A stretch of 53,820 nt of DNA from an uncultured Alphaproteobacteria bacterium (GTDB taxonomy: Bacteria; Pseudomonadota; Alphaproteobacteria; HIMB59), in NCBI GenBank assembly GCA_902529795.1, contig CABZXY010000004.1, positions 1 to 53,820 on the forward strand, read 5' to 3'. Of the stretch, positions 50,956-53,820 are shown one piece after another. A program made the translations under genes and the position numbers. The notes below the pieces were generated by a model, which was not told the DNA's origin, searched no databases, and saw only the letters and a program-made list of their open reading frames with translations. Each line of letters starts with the position of its first letter. Within the stretch, counting starts at the first letter, position 1.

Positions 50956-52059
50956 ATGTTTCATAATTTATCAGCTTTAAATGAAAATTCAAAAGGAAGA
51001 CTTTTTCCAATAGATGAAGATCATCGTCTTCCTTATGAGAGAGATAGGGATCGAATTTATCATTCTACTGCCTTTCGAAAATTAAAGGATAAAACTCAAG
51101 TCTTTATGTTTGAAAAAGGTGATTATTATAGAAATCGTCTAACACACACCCTAGAAGTTTCTCAAATAGCTCGCTCTGTAAGTCGGCGATTTTCTTTAAA
51201 CGAAGACTTAGCTGAATGTATAGCTTTATGCCATGATTTAGGTCATAGTCCTTTTGGACATGTAGGTGAGGATATAATCAGTCAGGAAATTGATCAAAAT
51301 TTTAATCATAATTTCCAATCTTATCGCCAAGTCACACTTTTAGAAAAAAAATATATAAGCTATGAAGGTTTAAATCTGACTTGGGAGACTTTAGACGGTT
51401 TAATAAAACATAATGGAAAAATAGTTGAAACCTCATTTCATTATGATTTATCAAATAACTTTTCATTCAATTTGAATAAAAATCCTTCACTTGAGGCACA
51501 AATTGCCTCTCTATCTGATGACATAGCCTACATAGCTCATGATTTTGATGACGGACTTAGAGCAGAAATATTAGATATAAAAAAGATAGCTAATTTAAGT
51601 AGCTTATTCGATTTTATTGATTTTGAATATATGCAAACTCTGGATAAAAAAGTTGCAAGGAACTATTTTACAAGAAGCACTATTAATTTCTTCGTTAAAG
51701 AATTGATAGCTCAAACAGAACAGAACTTAAAAAACAAGAGTCTTAAATTTTATCAAGATGTAATTAACCAGGAGAATTTTTTAGTTTCTTTTAGCCCTAA
51801 AACACTAAGTAAAATTAATTTAATCAAAAAATATCTATATGAAAATTTTTATACATCTAACTTTGTATATCAAAGTAGAACTAAAGCAGAGCAAATCCTG
51901 TTATTTATCATAAAATTTCTTGAAAAAGATCAAACTCCACTGCCTAACACTTGGAGGTCTAAAATTCAGGATGAAGATAGTAAAAAACAAATTATAGTTG
52001 ATTATATCTGTGGTATGACTGACCAGTACGCAATAAATTTTTATAACCATTATGCTTAA
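50956..52059 (+). CDS. dgt: dGTPase-like deoxynucleotide triphosphohydrolase
   Basis: Dgt-family enzymes hydrolyse dGTP or other dNTPs to the nucleoside and triphosphate. The conserved N-terminal part includes LPYERDRDRIYHSTAFRKLK. The HD-domain residues are seen in YRNRLTHTLEVSQIARSV and LCHDLGHSPFGHVGE. A third motif, SLSDDIAYIAHDFDDGL, is near residue 178. The length is 367 residues from ATG 50956. The frame is open to 50839, but that would overlap the divergent gene. It overlaps argS by eight bases. Confidence 0.9.
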   Translation: MFHNLSALNENSKGRLFPIDEDHRLPYERDRDRIYHSTAFRKLKDKTQVFMFEKGDYYRNRLTHTLEVSQIARSVSRRFSLNEDLAECIALCHDLGHSPFGHVGEDIISQEIDQNFNHNFQSYRQVTLLEKKYISYEGLNLTWETLDGLIKHNGKIVETSFHYDLSNNFSFNLNKNPSLEAQIASLSDDIAYIAHDFDDGLRAEILDIKKIANLSSLFDFIDFEYMQTLDKKVARNYFTRSTINFFVKELIAQTEQNLKNKSLKFYQDVINQENFLVSFSPKTLSKINLIKKYLYENFYTSNFVYQSRTKAEQILLFIIKFLEKDQTPLPNTWRSKIQDEDSKKQIIVDYICGMTDQYAINFYNHYA

Positions 52060-53704
52060 TCAAATTAAAAGCTCTTTAAAAGTTTGTCTTAACAGTATTG
52101 ACCCTAGTATTGATATTTCTGCTGATGAGATAGAAGTTTCACTTCTTTTTGATGAAAAAGGTGACTTTACAACTAATATCGCCTTAAAATTTTCTAAAAT
52201 TTATAAACAAAAACCATCAGATTTAGCAAAATTAATTATTAATAGTTTTCCTTCTCAAGATTTTGAAAAAATAGAAATAGCGGGACCTGGATTTATTAAT
52301 TTCTTTTTAAAAGATCAGTTCTTTTTCAGACTTCTAAATTTTCAAAATAATCGTTTCCAGGATCAATCATCTGTAAACATAGAATTTGTTTCTGCTAATC
52401 CAACTGGCCCTCTTCATTTAGCTCATGGTAGGGGCGCCATTGTAGGTGACGTTCTTTCAAACCTTTACCAATTTTACGGTCATATTGTGACAAGAGAGTA
52501 TTATGTCAATAATACAGGAAATCAAATTAATGAATTTTTATCTTCAATCCTTTTTCATATCTCTTCAAAGCATAATTTAAATTTACCTTATCAACAATTT
52601 TATAAAGGTGATTATATCCAAGAATTAGCAGAAAAATGTTTTGAGAATTTCAAAAATATATTCGACTCACCCAAGTTATCTAAAGATGAAGAATTGCAAA
52701 TTGTTAACTTTGCTATTGAAAATTTAGTTAACCAATCTTTAAAAACACTAAAGCACTCTGGAATCAATTTTGATCAAATTACTTATGAAACCTCAATAGT
52801 TGAAAAAAAACTTCTCCCTGAGATCATTAAAGAACTAGAAAAAAAAGGTCTTGTTTACCATGGACAACTCCATGACCCTAAAGATTTCCAAGGTACGAAA
52901 AAAGATAATGAGATAACTATTTTTAAATCAACTAACTTTGGTGATGACGAAGACCGAGCTATTACTAAAAATGATGGCACACCTACTTATTTTGCAAATG
53001 ATATTGCTTATCATGTAGATAAATACCAAAGACAATATTCAAAATTAATAAATATTTGGGGTGCAGACCATTTAGGTTATTTAAAAAGACTATCTTCTGC
53101 ATTAGTTTCTCTTTATCCAGAAGTAAATTTTTCTGTTGTTTTTTGCCAAATTGTTAACTTAAAGAGAAATAATGAAATTCAAAAGATGTCAAAAAGAGAA
53201 GGCACTATCTTTGAGTTAGATGAACTAGTTAAAGAAATTGGCATAGAAAATTATCGCTATTTTATGTGCTATCGAAAAAATGATACCCACATGGATTTAG
53301 ACATTGATTTGATTAAAAAAGAAAACAAAGAAAATCCTATTTATTATATTCAATATTCGTTTGCACGATCACAATCTGTGTTAGAAAAAACAAATAATGT
53401 GATTTCGAGTAATATTGAACTTTCATTTGAATTAAAAAATTTAATAAAAAAGATACATGAGTGGGATTTAGTTGTGTTTAATTCTTATAAAAGAAATGAA
53501 GTGCATTTAATTGCTCATTACTTAGAGTCTGCAGCTTCAATGTTTCATTCATTATGGTCATCAGCTAAATCAAATCCTAATTCAAAATTTTTAGATGATA
53601 ACAATAATCTATCTGAAGATGCTCAATCATTGTTAAAAAAATATCAATTAGTAATTTCTGAAGGTTTAGGTATTTTAGGGATCAAACCTAAATTAAAAAT
53701 GTGA
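52052..53704 (+). CDS. argS: Arginyl-tRNA synthetase
   Basis: ArgRS charges tRNA-Arg. The N-terminal Arg-S domain covers about 1-90. The HIGH-type motif is in NPTGPLHLAHGRGA near residues 114-127. KMSKREGT, in the KMSKS position, is near residue 376. The C-terminal DALR domain includes YYIQYSFARSQSVLE near residue 430. The 550-residue length is close to that of other proteobacterial enzymes. It follows dgt with an eight-base overlap. Confidence 0.97.
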   Translation: MLNQIKSSLKVCLNSIDPSIDISADEIEVSLLFDEKGDFTTNIALKFSKIYKQKPSDLAKLIINSFPSQDFEKIEIAGPGFINFFLKDQFFFRLLNFQNNRFQDQSSVNIEFVSANPTGPLHLAHGRGAIVGDVLSNLYQFYGHIVTREYYVNNTGNQINEFLSSILFHISSKHNLNLPYQQFYKGDYIQELAEKCFENFKNIFDSPKLSKDEELQIVNFAIENLVNQSLKTLKHSGINFDQITYETSIVEKKLLPEIIKELEKKGLVYHGQLHDPKDFQGTKKDNEITIFKSTNFGDDEDRAITKNDGTPTYFANDIAYHVDKYQRQYSKLINIWGADHLGYLKRLSSALVSLYPEVNFSVVFCQIVNLKRNNEIQKMSKREGTIFELDELVKEIGIENYRYFMCYRKNDTHMDLDIDLIKKENKENPIYYIQYSFARSQSVLEKTNNVISSNIELSFELKNLIKKIHEWDLVVFNSYKRNEVHLIAHYLESAASMFHSLWSSAKSNPNSKFLDDNNNLSEDAQSLLKKYQLVISEGLGILGIKPKLKM

Positions 53705-53820
53705 GTAAAAAATTAATTTTTATTCTATTAATACTTTTTTTGATTTTTATTTTATCATACGCTTTGTTTGATAATTATTTGAAGTATCTATTTTTTGATC
53801 ATTTTATAACTATAGAACCA
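53701..53820 (+). CDS. N-terminus of a membrane-anchored protein (partial)
   Basis: The frame opens with GTG 53701, overlapping the argS stop by four bases (GTGA), and stays open to the window end. The 40 codons encode a basic start, SKKLIFILLILFLIFILSY, which is a membrane anchor, then a polar segment. In many Alphaproteobacteria a SPOR-domain protein follows argS, and this start would suit one. Only the anchor is visible, so the identity is a guess. Confidence 0.4.
   Translation, partial: MSKKLIFILLILFLIFILSYALFDNYLKYLFFDHFITIEP

Noticed and set aside
1-53820. CRISPR arrays, insertion sequences, prophage or integrase genes
   Set aside because: No regularly spaced repeats, transposase or integrase motifs, or terminal inverted repeats were seen anywhere in the window.

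Overview
The window looks like a piece of a streamlined, AT-rich alphaproteobacterial chromosome, probably from a marine, free-living lineage of the HIMB59 or SAR11 kind. This is inferred from very AT-rich coding sequence, tiny intergenic gaps, many 1-8 base gene overlaps, an NDUFA12-type complex I subunit next to mlaD/DUF2155/accC/accB genes, a long alphaproteobacterial dCTP deaminase, and a direct-repeat (GAAC-N7-GAAC) LexA box. No rRNA, CRISPR, integrase, transposase or phage gene was seen. No gene-free stretch exceeds 300 bases; the longest is 43975-44214.

Layout. 1-10786 is the S10-spc-alpha ribosomal protein superoperon (end of rplW through rplQ, with secY, adk and rpoA). Many genes are stitched together by TAATG stop/start overlaps, and rpmD (L30) is missing. 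10793-12564 holds crcB, an RluA-family pseudouridine synthase and lipB. tRNA-Leu is followed by mgtE and a phosphohexomutase. 15363-19690 is a cell-envelope and lipid block: a D,D-carboxypeptidase, the NDUFA12-like protein, two tandem MCE (MlaD-like) proteins, a DUF2155 protein and accC/accB. 19741-27948 has a dCTP deaminase, an M48 protease, RNase E/G, PBP1A, release factor 2 with its programmed +1 frameshift, and a lone AsmA-like domain protein.

27949-38313 is more accessory: a MOSC protein, a small membrane protein, a complete SOS-type umuDC pair, a TrpB2-like synthase, a DMT exporter, tRNA-Asn, a compact operon (DUF1289, GFA-like, hydrolase, acyl-CoA synthetase, exonuclease), an MFS transporter and an AhpD-like protein. 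38314-39007 carries three small membrane or secreted proteins. 39018-43974 has tRNA-Cys, a PuuA-like glutamine synthetase, a divergent PanB-like enzyme, a fatty acid desaturase, a small membrane protein and an orphan Rieske oxygenase. 43975-44163 is a densely structured intergenic region of unknown function. The right end returns to housekeeping genes: Pcm-like methyltransferase, valS, ilvD, xth, an ErpA/IscA-type protein, dgt, argS and the start of a membrane protein.

The most interesting leads are the structured region at 43975-44163, which has a very good ribosome binding site and an 8-codon ORF on its minus strand; a recurring arrangement in which a -10-like hexamer lies only 6-8 bases before a start codon, suggesting leaderless mRNAs, including a back-to-back pair at 16410-16436; and the LexA box that overlaps the umuD start codon. 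No wholly new multi-gene system could be demonstrated.
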